NCBI GenBank assembly: GCA_016931935.1
Contig: JAFGDW010000032.1
Location: forward strand, 1-64,000
Length of the DNA stretch: 64,000 nucleotides
Source: Candidatus Zhuqueibacterota bacterium
Lineage (GTDB): Bacteria; Zhuqueibacterota; Zhuqueibacteria; Thermofontimicrobiales; Thiofontviventaceae
Direction of reading: 5' to 3'
In this document: positions 8,747 to 19,105 of the stretch, piece by piece
Layout of the letters: each line of letters starts with the position of its first letter
Numbering within the stretch: the first letter of the stretch is position 1
The notes under the pieces: model-generated
Database searches by the model: none
Seen by the model: the letters and a program-made list of their open reading frames with translations, nothing else
Told to the model about the DNA's origin: nothing
Made by a program: the position numbers and the translations under genes

Positions 8747-9442
8747 TTAACGTTTCCCCTCAAGCAGTACTTCCAATTTTCGCAGCAGTTTTAATATTTC
8801 CATACCGCGACTGTTAATATCGTCGCCCATTTCCTGCAATTGTTTGGATTCAATTGCCATTAGCTTATTCGAATGGATAATTACATCCGTCATATAGGGC
8901 AAAATTGTTTTGGTAATGTGGTTGAGAATCTTCGTCTTGTTCTCATCAGAAATTTGTGCTTGTTCTTTAAGTTTTGTAATTTCGTGATTTTGTTTTTTTA
9001 GTGTTTCATTTTGTTTGGTCAGTTTATCGATTAGCTCTCGTCGTTCTTTAACAATGTGATTTAACTCAATTGCCTGCCGAATTGTGGGAATAAATTCTTC
9101 TTCCATTTTCCAGGGTTTTGTCAAATAGCGATGAATATGCCCCTTGTTAATGGCGCTAAGAATTGTCGATACCTGATAATATCCGGTAAGAACAATGCGC
9201 GTCATTTCCGGATATTTTTCCTGGACGATATTTAAAAGCTCAATCCCGTTCATACCCGGCATCTTTAAATCCGTGACAATCACGGCGACTTCCTGCTCTT
9301 TCAGAATTTCCATGGCTTCTTCGGCGCCGTTGGCAAATAGACTAATATACGATTCATCGAGCAGCCCCCGACGTATTGTTTGTAGCATCAATTTCTCATC
9401 ATCGACAAAAAGCACCTTATCGTCGGTTGTTATATCGTTCAT
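8747..9442 (-). CDS. Response regulator with C-terminal helical region
   Basis: This 231-residue protein has a complete receiver (VLFVDDEK, Asp58 in VTDLKMPGMNG, Lys109 in LTKPW). Its C-terminal 100 residues form a coiled coil and helical tail of no known fold. There is no DNA-binding or enzymatic domain. Its ATG overlaps the end of the preceding REC-HDOD gene by 26 nt and has a near-perfect ribosome site (AAAGGAGG). It may relay phosphate from the kinases to an effector by protein contacts; that role is inferred. Confidence 0.83.
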   Translation of the reverse strand: MNDITTDDKVLFVDDEKLMLQTIRRGLLDESYISLFANGAEEAMEILKEQEVAVIVTDLKMPGMNGIELLNIVQEKYPEMTRIVLTGYYQVSTILSAINKGHIHRYLTKPWKMEEEFIPTIRQAIELNHIVKERRELIDKLTKQNETLKKQNHEITKLKEQAQISDENKTKILNHITKTILPYMTDVIIHSNKLMAIESKQLQEMGDDINSRGMEILKLLRKLEVLLEGKR

Positions 9443-10667
9443 GGATATCCTCCTTTATGGCAGATGCGATATTGCTAATCATTTCCGGCGAAATATGTGG
9501 GTGGTCAAAATAGGATAAGTCCGGTTCATCATCATTTTTACAAAAATTCATATAGTTTACCAGCCGGTCGGTGAAGCTGGCCATTTCCACCAGATCGCGA
9601 TACGAATCACTGGCGCGTTCCGGGCAGTGGTGGAACAATGCGACTTCCATAATCATTTCCGGCAAATTCCACCAATCGAGAAAATAGGCGCCGATTTCCG
9701 CATGTGAGATATATTCATAACCCATTGCCAGCTCGCAGTCGTAAAAACTAAAATGCGGATGATCGTTTTGGTAGCGAATGATGTTCAGGTACCGTTCAGT
9801 ATAATACTGAAGTAAAATAATTTTACCTATATCGTGTGTAATTCCCACAGCAGGGAACGGTTTGTATTTGATCGAATCCGGCAACAGGGAATAAAATTTG
9901 GGAATATAGCGATTTACCAGACTTGAATGATCGAATATATCCTGCAGCAGCCTGGTCTGTCGATCATCCCATTGCATTTCGGACGTTAGCGACATTGTTA
10001 ACACAATATCTTTTACCGGATTGATACCGATATATACCATCGCATAATCGATGGAGGCGGTTTCTTTCAGGCCGTAAAATGCCGAATTTGCCACCTGCAA
10101 CACTTTTGTGGCCACCGAGGCATTCTTCTTAATAATTTCCGAAATTTCATTCATCGGCTTTTCATTTTCAATAGCATTGATAAATTCCTGGTACAATGTC
10201 GGAAGATTTGGTAATGTATCGATTGTGTTGAGCAGTTTCAACAAATCTTTCCGTTTGAATATTTTCTGAATTTCCAGAATGTGCTTCAGGCGCTTTATTA
10301 GTACTTCATCATCCCATGGTTTGGAAAAATAGGTGAGCGCCACGCCGCTGGTTAATGCTTTTAAAACGGCTGCCTGTTCAATGTAACCACTTAACAATAT
10401 CCGGCTGATGTTGGCGTAGTTTTCTTTTACATGTGCCAATAATTCCAGCCCATTCATGCCTGGCATACGAAAGTCGGCTATAACAATATCGATTGCTTCG
10501 GTTTTAAGGATTTCGATCGCTTCAGCCCCACTTTTTGCCGCAAAAACAGTAATGTCTGCAAGACTCAGGCTTTTTGTTAGATATTTCAATATGACCACTT
10601 CATCGTCGACGACCAATACGTTTCCCAAATTCACTTCGTCCTCACTCGCAAATTCAAAAGTTAGCAT
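9417..10667 (-). CDS. Response regulator with HDOD output domain (copy 2)
   Basis: This 416-residue protein has a receiver at about 15-130 (VLVVDDE, Asp65 in IADFRMPGMNG, FSKPW). An HDOD domain covers about 145-345 (DTLPNLPTLYQEF, VATKVLQVANSAFYGL, GITHDIGK). HDOD domains resemble HD hydrolases but are mostly thought to be non-enzymatic signalling modules. The protein is a clear tandem paralogue of the next gene upstream in the operon. Its ATG has an AGGAG ribosome site. Confidence 0.87.
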   Translation of the reverse strand: MLTFEFASEDEVNLGNVLVVDDEVVILKYLTKSLSLADITVFAAKSGAEAIEILKTEAIDIVIADFRMPGMNGLELLAHVKENYANISRILLSGYIEQAAVLKALTSGVALTYFSKPWDDEVLIKRLKHILEIQKIFKRKDLLKLLNTIDTLPNLPTLYQEFINAIENEKPMNEISEIIKKNASVATKVLQVANSAFYGLKETASIDYAMVYIGINPVKDIVLTMSLTSEMQWDDRQTRLLQDIFDHSSLVNRYIPKFYSLLPDSIKYKPFPAVGITHDIGKIILLQYYTERYLNIIRYQNDHPHFSFYDCELAMGYEYISHAEIGAYFLDWWNLPEMIMEVALFHHCPERASDSYRDLVEMASFTDRLVNYMNFCKNDDEPDLSYFDHPHISPEMISNIASAIKEDIHERYNNRR

Positions 10668-10683
10668 ATGTAACTCCTATGCA

Positions 10684-11925
10684 TTAGAACAGCGACACCT
10701 CCACCACCAATTCAGACCGTATTTCATCAACGACTGATTTTATCTGATTTTTCGAAACACCCGGCATTGGAAACGGTATCAGATCGGGCTCTTCGGTTTC
10801 GGATATTTGATTTAAATAATTTATTAAATTATCGGTATAACATGCTGTCTCAAGCAATGGGCGATAGTGTTCCGTTGCCTGATGCGGGCAATGATGGAAC
10901 AGTGCGACTTCCATAATTACTTCCGGTAAATTCCACCAATCGAGAAAATAGGCGCCAATTTCCGCATGTGTGTTTTCAGCAAATCCAAGTTCCAGTTCGG
11001 CATCATGAAAACTCAGCCCGGGCGTTTCCTTCTGGGCAGTCAAAATACTATGGTAACGCTTGGGAAAGTACTGTAGCAGAATTATCTTGCCAATATCATG
11101 CGTCAGCCCGACAGCCGGGAATGGCTTGAATTTTTGCGCATCCGGGATGAGATGGTAAAATTTGGGAATGTACCGGTTAACCAAATTTGAATGATGAAAA
11201 ATTGCCTGCAATTGTTCGATCTGCTCATGGCTCCAGTTCATTTCATTGGTAAGTGTGAGCGTAAGTACAATATCTTTTAAAGGATTTAAACCAATATACA
11301 CCATGGCAAAATCGATGGAGGTGGTTTCCTTTAATCCGTAAAATGCCGAGTTGGCGACCTGAAGCACTTTGGTGGCAACGGATGTGTTTTTCTTGATAAT
11401 TTCCGCGATCTGATTAATCGGTTTCTCTTTTTCAATTGCATCCATAAATTCCTGATACAAAGATGGCAGCGTGGGAAGATTATCAATACGGTTCACCAGG
11501 TCCAATAATTTTTGGGAGCGCAACAGGCGGCGAATTTTTAAAATGTGCTTAATGCGTGCATCGAGCACTTTATCTTCCCATGGTTTGGCGAAATAGGTGG
11601 TGGTGACACCGCTTGTCAGTGATCGCAATACAGCGGCATGCTCCACAAATCCACTCAAAATAACGCGGCTAATCCCCGGATATTGATTTTTCACTAATTT
11701 CAGAAATTGCAATCCATCAATCTCTGGCATGCGAAAATCAGACACAACAATATCGATTGTCTCTGTTTCAAGTATTTTAAGCGCTTGCTTTGCGCCTAAT
11801 GCTGTAATAACTTCAAAATCAGCGAGGAAAAAACTGCGTTGAATGGACTTTAAAATACTCTCTTCATCGTCCACAAAGAGTACTGTCCCCAACGAGCTAT
11901 TTTGTTCATCCCCGATTGGTACCAT
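10684..11925 (-). CDS. Response regulator with HDOD output domain (copy 1)
   Basis: This 413-residue protein shares its layout and most motifs with its downstream neighbour: receiver with VLFVDDEE and Asp63 in VSDFRMPEIDG, FAKPW, then HDOD with NLPTLPSLYQEF, KVLQVANSAFYGL and GLTHDIGK. Its start overlaps the preceding kinase gene by 20 nt, and AAAGGA serves as ribosome site. The C-terminal tail and linker differ most between the two copies, which suggests diverged partners. Confidence 0.87.
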   Translation of the reverse strand: MVPIGDEQNSSLGTVLFVDDEESILKSIQRSFFLADFEVITALGAKQALKILETETIDIVVSDFRMPEIDGLQFLKLVKNQYPGISRVILSGFVEHAAVLRSLTSGVTTTYFAKPWEDKVLDARIKHILKIRRLLRSQKLLDLVNRIDNLPTLPSLYQEFMDAIEKEKPINQIAEIIKKNTSVATKVLQVANSAFYGLKETTSIDFAMVYIGLNPLKDIVLTLTLTNEMNWSHEQIEQLQAIFHHSNLVNRYIPKFYHLIPDAQKFKPFPAVGLTHDIGKIILLQYFPKRYHSILTAQKETPGLSFHDAELELGFAENTHAEIGAYFLDWWNLPEVIMEVALFHHCPHQATEHYRPLLETACYTDNLINYLNQISETEEPDLIPFPMPGVSKNQIKSVVDEIRSELVVEVSLF

Positions 11926-13615
11926 AATCCGATTCCTTTGGTTTCAATGCTGAGTTCACGGGCAATTTAATCGTAAACGATGCTCCCTTGCCATACTGAC
12001 TCTTCGCAAGCAGCTTGCCATGATGTTTATGTACAATTATGTCGTAGGAGATGTTCAAGCCCAGCCCCGTGCCTTTCCCGACCTCTTTGGTCGTAAAAAA
12101 CGGGTCGAATATTTTCGTCATGAATTTGGGAAGTATTCCCGGACCATTATCCTGTATCCTGCAACAGACGTATTCATTTTCGAGATAAGTGTAAATTTCT
12201 ATCATTCCCAGTCGATCACGATTTTGTGACTCGATTGCCTGGGCGGCATTCACAATAATGTTTAACAAAACCTGGTTAATTTCGTCACCGCGGCATTCAA
12301 TTAACGGGACGTCTCCGTAATGTTTTATTATGTCGGCAACATATTTTATCTGATTTCCGGCAATAATCAGCGTATCATCCAATGCCGCATTAATATCGTA
12401 GCTTTCAATTTCACGAATTGAATCGATACGCGAAAAACTTCGCAAACTTTGAACGATCGAAATAATTCGATCAAAGCCTTTTGCTGATTCATCGAACAGT
12501 TCTGATAAATCTTGAAAGATGAAATCGATTTTTTGTTTGCGACGACATGTCTCAAGTTGTTGAATTTCCTGCTCAATATTTATGACATGATGATTTTTTA
12601 ACTGGTCAATAAAGAGATATATATTTTCAACATATTGATGGATATTATTGAGATAATTTTGGAGCGCTGAAAAATTATTGGTAATAAAACCCAGCGGATT
12701 ATTCAATTCATGCGCAACACCCGCTGCAAGCTGGCCGATTGATGCCAATTTTTCATGGTGTATCAAATTTGTTTGAGTTTGAACCAGACGCCGATTGGTT
12801 GCCTTCAGCGATTTATTCATCTGTTCAAGCAATTTCTGGTTTTTGACATGCTGCGTCATATCACGGTATATGCCATGAATTTCATCCAAATCACCATTAC
12901 TGTTAAATACTGCCTTGGACGTTTCATATACAATTAATTTTTTACCGTCCTTCCGCTTCAACGAATGCTCATAATTACGAACCAGGCCGTGTTTCATCAT
13001 TTTTTTTATGTATGGCTGATAGGCGTCAATCGAAAAATACAGATCGTGAAACAGGTTGAGTTTACTCACCTCATCAATCGTTTCATACCCCAGCATCGCC
13101 ACGCCGGAGGGATTAAAATCAGTGATGCGCCCATCTGCTGTACACTTGAAAATGGTATCCACTGAATCTTCAAAGAGAATTCGGTAACGTTTTTCGTTTT
13201 CGCGGAGTGCGGTTTCCAGTTTTTTACGTTCGATGGCATGATGAATAGCCCGAACCAAATGGTTACCTTCCATTTGACTTTTCTGGAAAAAATCTTGTGC
13301 CCCCATTTTCAATGATTCGAGCGCCAATAGATTATCGGACATGCCAGTTAAAACGATAATCGGTGTTTCCGGCACTAAATGAAATATCTGATTGAAAGTG
13401 TTGTGATAGGGACTATCCGGAAGATTCAGATCCAGTAAGATAATATCGTAATGATGTTCCTTTAGCGCCAGCCGGGCGTGTTCAAATAATTTGACCCAGG
13501 TAATTTGATGTCGGGAGTACATATGTTCAAGAATCAGATTCTTTATCATACTACCTTGTGCCGTGCTGTCTTCGACAAGCAGTATATGTAGTACCTGGTC
13601 TTCCACTAGTGTCAA
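11906..13615 (-). CDS. Receiver-PAS-histidine kinase
   Basis: The 569 residues are laid out as an N-terminal receiver (Asp62 in LLDLNLPDS), one PAS domain (about 143-255, ending IYRDMTQ), a short coil, HisKA with His302 in AAGVAHELNNP, and an HATPase domain with GNGPGI-type and GKGTGLGL motifs. No membrane segment is present. The annotated start is TTG overlapping the upstream stop (TTGA); a GTG nine bases further in at 13606 is an alternative. Input presumably comes through phosphorylation of the receiver or PAS-bound ligands. Confidence 0.88.
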   Translation of the reverse strand: MTLVEDQVLHILLVEDSTAQGSMIKNLILEHMYSRHQITWVKLFEHARLALKEHHYDIILLDLNLPDSPYHNTFNQIFHLVPETPIIVLTGMSDNLLALESLKMGAQDFFQKSQMEGNHLVRAIHHAIERKKLETALRENEKRYRILFEDSVDTIFKCTADGRITDFNPSGVAMLGYETIDEVSKLNLFHDLYFSIDAYQPYIKKMMKHGLVRNYEHSLKRKDGKKLIVYETSKAVFNSNGDLDEIHGIYRDMTQHVKNQKLLEQMNKSLKATNRRLVQTQTNLIHHEKLASIGQLAAGVAHELNNPLGFITNNFSALQNYLNNIHQYVENIYLFIDQLKNHHVINIEQEIQQLETCRRKQKIDFIFQDLSELFDESAKGFDRIISIVQSLRSFSRIDSIREIESYDINAALDDTLIIAGNQIKYVADIIKHYGDVPLIECRGDEINQVLLNIIVNAAQAIESQNRDRLGMIEIYTYLENEYVCCRIQDNGPGILPKFMTKIFDPFFTTKEVGKGTGLGLNISYDIIVHKHHGKLLAKSQYGKGASFTIKLPVNSALKPKESDYGTNRG

Positions 13616-15690
13616 TTTTCTCTCTGTTTGGAGTTCCTGTTCGGTTCGATTGGCAATTTAATGATAAAGGTTGTGCCTACGCCAGGAGTCGATTCCACGT
13701 TTAATTCTCCCTGATGTCGATTGACAACTATATCGTACGAAATATTTAATCCTAAACCTGTTCCTTTACCGACTTCCTTTGTGGTAAAAAACGGATCGAA
13801 AATTTTATGACGAATTTTATCGGGGATACCGGGTCCGTCATCTCTAATTTCAATTACGACAAACGGAGGATCCAGGTATGTTTTAATTTGTATGTGTCCG
13901 GGCTCTTGCCGTTTTTGTTCCGAAATTGCCTGTGCTGCATTTACCAGAATGTTCAGTATCACCTGATTAATTTCTCCGCCGTTGCACATCACGGAAGGAA
14001 TATCTCCGAATTCGGTACTAACATCGGCAACGTATTTTATTTCATTGCGGGCAACCATTAGTGTGTCCTGAAGCGCTTTGTTCAGGTCATGATTCTCACG
14101 ATTACCATCGTTATCCACCCGGGAAAAATCACGCAATCCTTGAACGATGCTGATGATTCGTTCAAATCCGGTTGTTGATTCGTCCAACAGATCATTCATG
14201 TCATTGAAGATAAAATCAATTTTTTTCTGCTTACGCAATACCTGCATTTCTTTGATAATATCAGATGAGATTTCAGATGTACCATGCGAACACTGATCGA
14301 AGAAATTCTGGACCGAGGCCAGATATTGACTGATCACTTTTGCATAATTTTTAAGAGCTGTAAAGTTGTTGGTGACAAATCCTAATGGATTATTTAATTC
14401 ATGGGCAACACCGGCGGCCAGTTGACCGATGGATGCTAATTTTTCATTCTGAATTAGACTTGCCTGGGTTTGCTTAAGCTGTTGTAGCGTTGCAGTTAAT
14501 TGGGTGTTCACTTCCTGCAACTGTCTCTCCTTATTTTTTACTGCATCCTGAGCGGCTTTTATCTCAGAAATATCAAGAAATGTAAGCAAGATTTTTAATT
14601 TTCCATCTATTTCGATGGGTACGGAACTTTTAAGAATTGGAATAATTTTCCCATTCTTTGCTGAAAGTACTGATTCCACGTTATAAAAAGATATATTGGG
14701 TCCACTAGATGGACATTCGGATTCAATTCCCGAACAGATAATATCATGGCATACCTGTCCGATAATTTCTGTTTGATTTTTACCAATTAGTTGACTGGCT
14801 ACCGGATTTAGACTTTCCACAATAAATGACTCTGAATCAATTATTACAATCCCGGTCTGGATGGTGTTGAATAATGATTTAAGTCGGGCTTCACTTTCTT
14901 CCAGCGCTTGCAATGCCTTTTTTCGTGTCGTAATATCGTGAATCCGCGCCTGGAGAAGTTGAGTGTCATCAAACGTGAATGCCGTCAAAACGACATCCGC
15001 GAAGAAGGTTGTGTCATCAAAGCGTTTGAATAACCACTCAAAATAACACGAGCCATGAACAATGGCCTCCATTGTTTTTCGCTTAACCGCCTCTGCTGAA
15101 TTTTCACCATTCGGTTGTAACTCGGGTGACAATTCCGTGGGGTTGATATCTATTAAATCAAGTTTGGAATTCACTTTAAACATAAACACGGAAGCGTGAT
15201 TGCAATCGAAGATTGTCGTTTCAGTAGCGATGAAAATCGCATCTGTGGATGACTCGAACAACGTTTGATAGCGTTTTTGACTCTCGTTTAGGGTCACTTC
15301 GCTTTTTTTTCGTTCAATCGCGTATTGAATCGAACGGATTAACGTATATTCATCCACTTTACCCTTTACCAGAAAATCTTGTGCGCCATGTTTCACAGCT
15401 TCCTGCGCAAGTCGGGCATCGCTTAAACCGCTCATGATAATTACTGGCAGGTTCGAAGCAGATGTCCGGATACTCAAAAACGTGTCCATTTCGCGACTGT
15501 CAGGCAGCATTAAATCCAGCAGCACAACATCGATCGGATGATTTTTAAGAATATCATGCCCGGACTTTAGTGTTTGCGCCCAATATAGCGAATCAACGGC
15601 AATATGCCCCCGCATAAGCATGGATTTAATATAAGCATGCTGAAATTTGTCATCTTCGATATGCAAGATATGTAAGGATTGATTATCCAT
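13612..15690 (-). CDS. Receiver-PAS-PAS-histidine kinase
   Basis: This 692-residue kinase has a receiver (Asp59 in VVLLDLMLPDS), a PAS domain (about 137-258), a second PAS (about 265-380), a coil, HisKA (His430) and HATPase. The second PAS contains a Cys/His cluster (Cys314, His315, Cys319, Cys326-Pro) of a kind seen in other bacterial PAS kinases, which could bind metal or sense redox state. No transmembrane helix is seen. The start overlaps the stop of the upstream kinase by 8 nt. Confidence 0.88.
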   Translation of the reverse strand: MDNQSLHILHIEDDKFQHAYIKSMLMRGHIAVDSLYWAQTLKSGHDILKNHPIDVVLLDLMLPDSREMDTFLSIRTSASNLPVIIMSGLSDARLAQEAVKHGAQDFLVKGKVDEYTLIRSIQYAIERKKSEVTLNESQKRYQTLFESSTDAIFIATETTIFDCNHASVFMFKVNSKLDLIDINPTELSPELQPNGENSAEAVKRKTMEAIVHGSCYFEWLFKRFDDTTFFADVVLTAFTFDDTQLLQARIHDITTRKKALQALEESEARLKSLFNTIQTGIVIIDSESFIVESLNPVASQLIGKNQTEIIGQVCHDIICSGIESECPSSGPNISFYNVESVLSAKNGKIIPILKSSVPIEIDGKLKILLTFLDISEIKAAQDAVKNKERQLQEVNTQLTATLQQLKQTQASLIQNEKLASIGQLAAGVAHELNNPLGFVTNNFTALKNYAKVISQYLASVQNFFDQCSHGTSEISSDIIKEMQVLRKQKKIDFIFNDMNDLLDESTTGFERIISIVQGLRDFSRVDNDGNRENHDLNKALQDTLMVARNEIKYVADVSTEFGDIPSVMCNGGEINQVILNILVNAAQAISEQKRQEPGHIQIKTYLDPPFVVIEIRDDGPGIPDKIRHKIFDPFFTTKEVGKGTGLGLNISYDIVVNRHQGELNVESTPGVGTTFIIKLPIEPNRNSKQREN

Positions 15691-18600
15691 AATACTTTTC
15701 CGAACTTAAAACGTCTTTTTTGTGCACGCGGCAATTCACAGGAATTTTTATTGAGAATGTTGTTCCCTTACCCGGTTTGCTACAAACAGTAAGTTCACCA
15801 GCATGTTTATGAACAATAATGTCGTATGAGATATTTAATCCCAATCCCGTTCCCGTGCCAATTTTTTTGGTGCTAAAAAACGGATCAAAAATTTTGGGCA
15901 ACACATGCTTAGGAATTCCGGGACCATCATCACTAATTTCACAAACAGCCACATCATCTGTCATGTAAGTTTTTATTAAAATTTTTCCGAGGTCATTTCT
16001 TTGTTGCGATTTAATAGCTTGTGCGGCATTAACAACAATATTCAACAATACCTGATTAATTTCGCCGCTATTGCATTTGATTGGCACAATCTCGCCCAAA
16101 TCCGTATCGATCTCGGCTGCATATTTAATTTCATTTCGGGCAACAGTAAGCGTATCTTCAATTCCCTGATTCAGATCATAAGATTCCACATCATCGAGCT
16201 TATCGATGCGTGAAAAATTTCTAAGGCTTTGGATAATCGAGTTGATGCGTTTGAATCCGACCGACGATTCGCTGATCAGATCGTCCATATCCTTCATGAT
16301 AAAATCAAATTTTTTTCGCCGCTGGAATTTTTCAATTTCATCCAACGAGGTTTGCAGCTCATCATTTTCGATGTTCCGTAATGTGGGTAATAATTCTGAC
16401 ATCTGCTGGATATAAATTTTTATCAAATCGATGTAGCTGTTTAGCGACGAAAAGTTGTTCATGATGAATCCGAGTGGATTATTCATTTCATGGGCAACGC
16501 CGGCAGCGAGCTGTCCGATAGATGCAAGCTTTTCCTGGTGAAACATGCTGGCCTGGGTTTTCTTTAAAATTGAATTCGATTGCTCCAGTTCTTCATTTAT
16601 CGTCCGTGCCTCTTTGAACAGTGTTTTGAATCGTTGTTCGGAGCGTTTTAAGGCCAAATGAGTTTGCTTGTGTTCGAGTGCATTGGCAATTAATTCTGCC
16701 ACCAACCGCATTAGCATGATATGGTCATCTGTCCAGATTCGTGGTTGCGACGATTGGCAATGCAAAGCACCCAGCAGACTTTTATGATATTTGAAAGGCA
16801 GAATAACGAATGCCTGAACAGGTTTTGGTTGGTTTAGCAGGAAATTTTTTTCAGAATGTGCCTCGGGTGGCATATCCTCCAAATTATTAACCTTTATTAC
16901 ATTGCCGTTTTTAATATGATTCATTGCCCATGAAAATTCGACAACCGATTGCCGGCTACTGTGGTATTTTATATAATGCCTGTGCTGTTGCCATATATAC
17001 ATATAATCGATTACTGAAATATTGCGGGAGAAAATTGTTAATAAACAATTATCCAGACCGCAAAATTCGCCCAATTCGGCAATAACCTTGTTGATCCCCT
17101 TATCAATTTTCATTGGATCCAGATTGATGAATATGGACAAGATTGAACTAATAAAGCTTTCATATCGCAATTTATACTGATAATCCTGTTCTGTCTGCTT
17201 ACGCTCACTTACATTCCGGGCAATGGCATAGAACTCCTTCGTTTTTGCTTCTGAGAAAAATATCCAGTCGAACCAATGGATCGAATTATCTTTGCACATC
17301 CAACGGTTTTCAAGTTTCTCGGCCATTTGATTTTCGCTTTTCAACTGTTTGATTGTTTTTTGAGTCATTGCACGATCATCCGGATGGATGAATTCATAAA
17401 ATGATCGGGAAATTAATTCGGATTCGCTATAACCAATTGCATTGCCAAATGCAGGATTTACTCGTAAAAGTTTACCACTGAAATCAATAATGCAGATTAA
17501 ATCGAAAGAAAGATTAAACAATCGTTCCAAATCTTCCCTGGCTTTTTTTCGTTCGGATATATCACGCGTTACACCGCTTATGCCTGAAAAATTATCCCAT
17601 TCATCGTACATCACACTAATAGTAGATTCGGTCCATATTGTTGCGCCATCTTTTCGTGTTTGTTCGATTTCAAGCCGTAATCGCTTGCTGAATTTCTTCT
17701 TGCCATGAACATGTTCATGGATGCTAGCCAGTATGTCCTTTACAATGAGCCAGGAATCGGGTGTGATCAGGGATTTCAAAGGTAATGTTAAAACTTCCTG
17801 AACGGAGTATCCAAGTAACCGTTCGACGGAAGGAGTGACGTATGTAAACGTTCCATTTAAGTTTGTTGTCCAGATTACATCCATCAGATTTTCGACAATT
17901 AAACGATAGCGGCGTTCGCTTGCTGCTAACGTTTCGGCAGCCAGTTTTCGCTGAGTTATATCACGATTGATTGCGACCAGTGACGATGGATTCCCCTGGC
18001 TATCAACAATTTGGGATATGGATGACCATACGTGGATCGGCGTGCCATCCTTCTTTTTCTGGACGACTTCTCCCTGCCAACTTTCATTTCTGGAAATATA
18101 ATCCCTGATATAATCACTCGATTGATGGGGATATTCTGGTTGCAAAATTTGTTGAATGGACTTAAGCAGTACTTCGGCTTCTGTCCATCCATACATCTTT
18201 TCCGCACTCTTATTCCAGCTTTCAATAAATAAATCCATATTAGTGGAAATGACTGCATCATTGGTACTTTTTAGCAAGGCCGCCTGATACTTCAGCGACT
18301 CCGTGTTCTTTTTCTGTTGTGTAATATCCGAGCATGCCCCAAGTATTTTATAGGTTAAATTTTCCTGATTCAGAATTACTTTTCCTTTATCCTGCCAATA
18401 TCGCCACGAACCGGATTTGGTTCGTATTCTGTACTCAATCGAATGAATGTCGTCGCTTGGCTGGTAATTTCGCATTACATGAGCGAGCAGTGCGGAATCT
18501 TCAGGATGGATGGAGGCCAGCCATGCATCAAGAGTGCGAGGAAATTCACCAGCGGAATAGTCGAGTGCTGCATCAATGTTTCCATACCAAACAATCTGTT

Positions 18601-19105
18601 CTGAAAGAATATCCCACTCGTAAATCAAATCAGTAGTCAAGTTGGCAGCTTGCTTGAATCGGATTTCACTTTGCTGAAGAATCAGTTCATGGTGTTTACG
18701 TTCTCTTGCGTATTGAATGGATCGGAATAACAAAAAACCATCGAAACGACCTTTCACCAGGTAATCCTGTGCGCCGTTCTGCATCATTGATAACGCAAAA
18801 TCAGCGTCATCAATATTGCTAAGTATAATAATGGGAGAGTTAGGCGTTTGCTCATGGATTGTTTGAAAGGTTTGTTCGCCCTGACTGTCCGGAAGGCCCA
18901 TATCCAGCAAAATAACATCAAACTTGATGTGGTCGATTATCTCGAGCGCTTCGTTCAGGCTACACTTCCATTCAAGCTGAAACTGGTTATAAAACTCTTT
19001 TTTTAAAGTGCGTGAAATAAAATAGTACTCTTCACGATCATCCTCCACCAGAAGAATTCGAACAGGTTCAGCAGTACGAAATGTTGTGCGGACACTATTA
19101 ATCAC
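15683..19105 (-). CDS. Receiver-multi-PAS-GAF-histidine kinase, first gene of the operon
   Basis: This 1140-residue protein is the largest kinase. It has a receiver (Asp68 in VILLDMGLPDS), four consecutive PAS/PAC units (about 145-265, 270-388, 395-515 and 525-640, each ending in a D(I/V)(T/S)-type PAC motif), a GAF-like domain (about 650-805), HisKA with His872 in AAGVAHEMNNP, and HATPase with GTGTGLGL. It is soluble and has many potential sensory inputs. Translation starts at GTG with AAAGGG seven bases upstream. It heads the ten-gene signalling operon, so the operon promoter must lie within about 500 nt upstream. Confidence 0.88.
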   Translation of the reverse strand: MINSVRTTFRTAEPVRILLVEDDREEYYFISRTLKKEFYNQFQLEWKCSLNEALEIIDHIKFDVILLDMGLPDSQGEQTFQTIHEQTPNSPIIILSNIDDADFALSMMQNGAQDYLVKGRFDGFLLFRSIQYARERKHHELILQQSEIRFKQAANLTTDLIYEWDILSEQIVWYGNIDAALDYSAGEFPRTLDAWLASIHPEDSALLAHVMRNYQPSDDIHSIEYRIRTKSGSWRYWQDKGKVILNQENLTYKILGACSDITQQKKNTESLKYQAALLKSTNDAVISTNMDLFIESWNKSAEKMYGWTEAEVLLKSIQQILQPEYPHQSSDYIRDYISRNESWQGEVVQKKKDGTPIHVWSSISQIVDSQGNPSSLVAINRDITQRKLAAETLAASERRYRLIVENLMDVIWTTNLNGTFTYVTPSVERLLGYSVQEVLTLPLKSLITPDSWLIVKDILASIHEHVHGKKKFSKRLRLEIEQTRKDGATIWTESTISVMYDEWDNFSGISGVTRDISERKKAREDLERLFNLSFDLICIIDFSGKLLRVNPAFGNAIGYSESELISRSFYEFIHPDDRAMTQKTIKQLKSENQMAEKLENRWMCKDNSIHWFDWIFFSEAKTKEFYAIARNVSERKQTEQDYQYKLRYESFISSILSIFINLDPMKIDKGINKVIAELGEFCGLDNCLLTIFSRNISVIDYMYIWQQHRHYIKYHSSRQSVVEFSWAMNHIKNGNVIKVNNLEDMPPEAHSEKNFLLNQPKPVQAFVILPFKYHKSLLGALHCQSSQPRIWTDDHIMLMRLVAELIANALEHKQTHLALKRSEQRFKTLFKEARTINEELEQSNSILKKTQASMFHQEKLASIGQLAAGVAHEMNNPLGFIMNNFSSLNSYIDLIKIYIQQMSELLPTLRNIENDELQTSLDEIEKFQRRKKFDFIMKDMDDLISESSVGFKRINSIIQSLRNFSRIDKLDDVESYDLNQGIEDTLTVARNEIKYAAEIDTDLGEIVPIKCNSGEINQVLLNIVVNAAQAIKSQQRNDLGKILIKTYMTDDVAVCEISDDGPGIPKHVLPKIFDPFFSTKKIGTGTGLGLNISYDIIVHKHAGELTVCSKPGKGTTFSIKIPVNCRVHKKDVLSSEKYYG

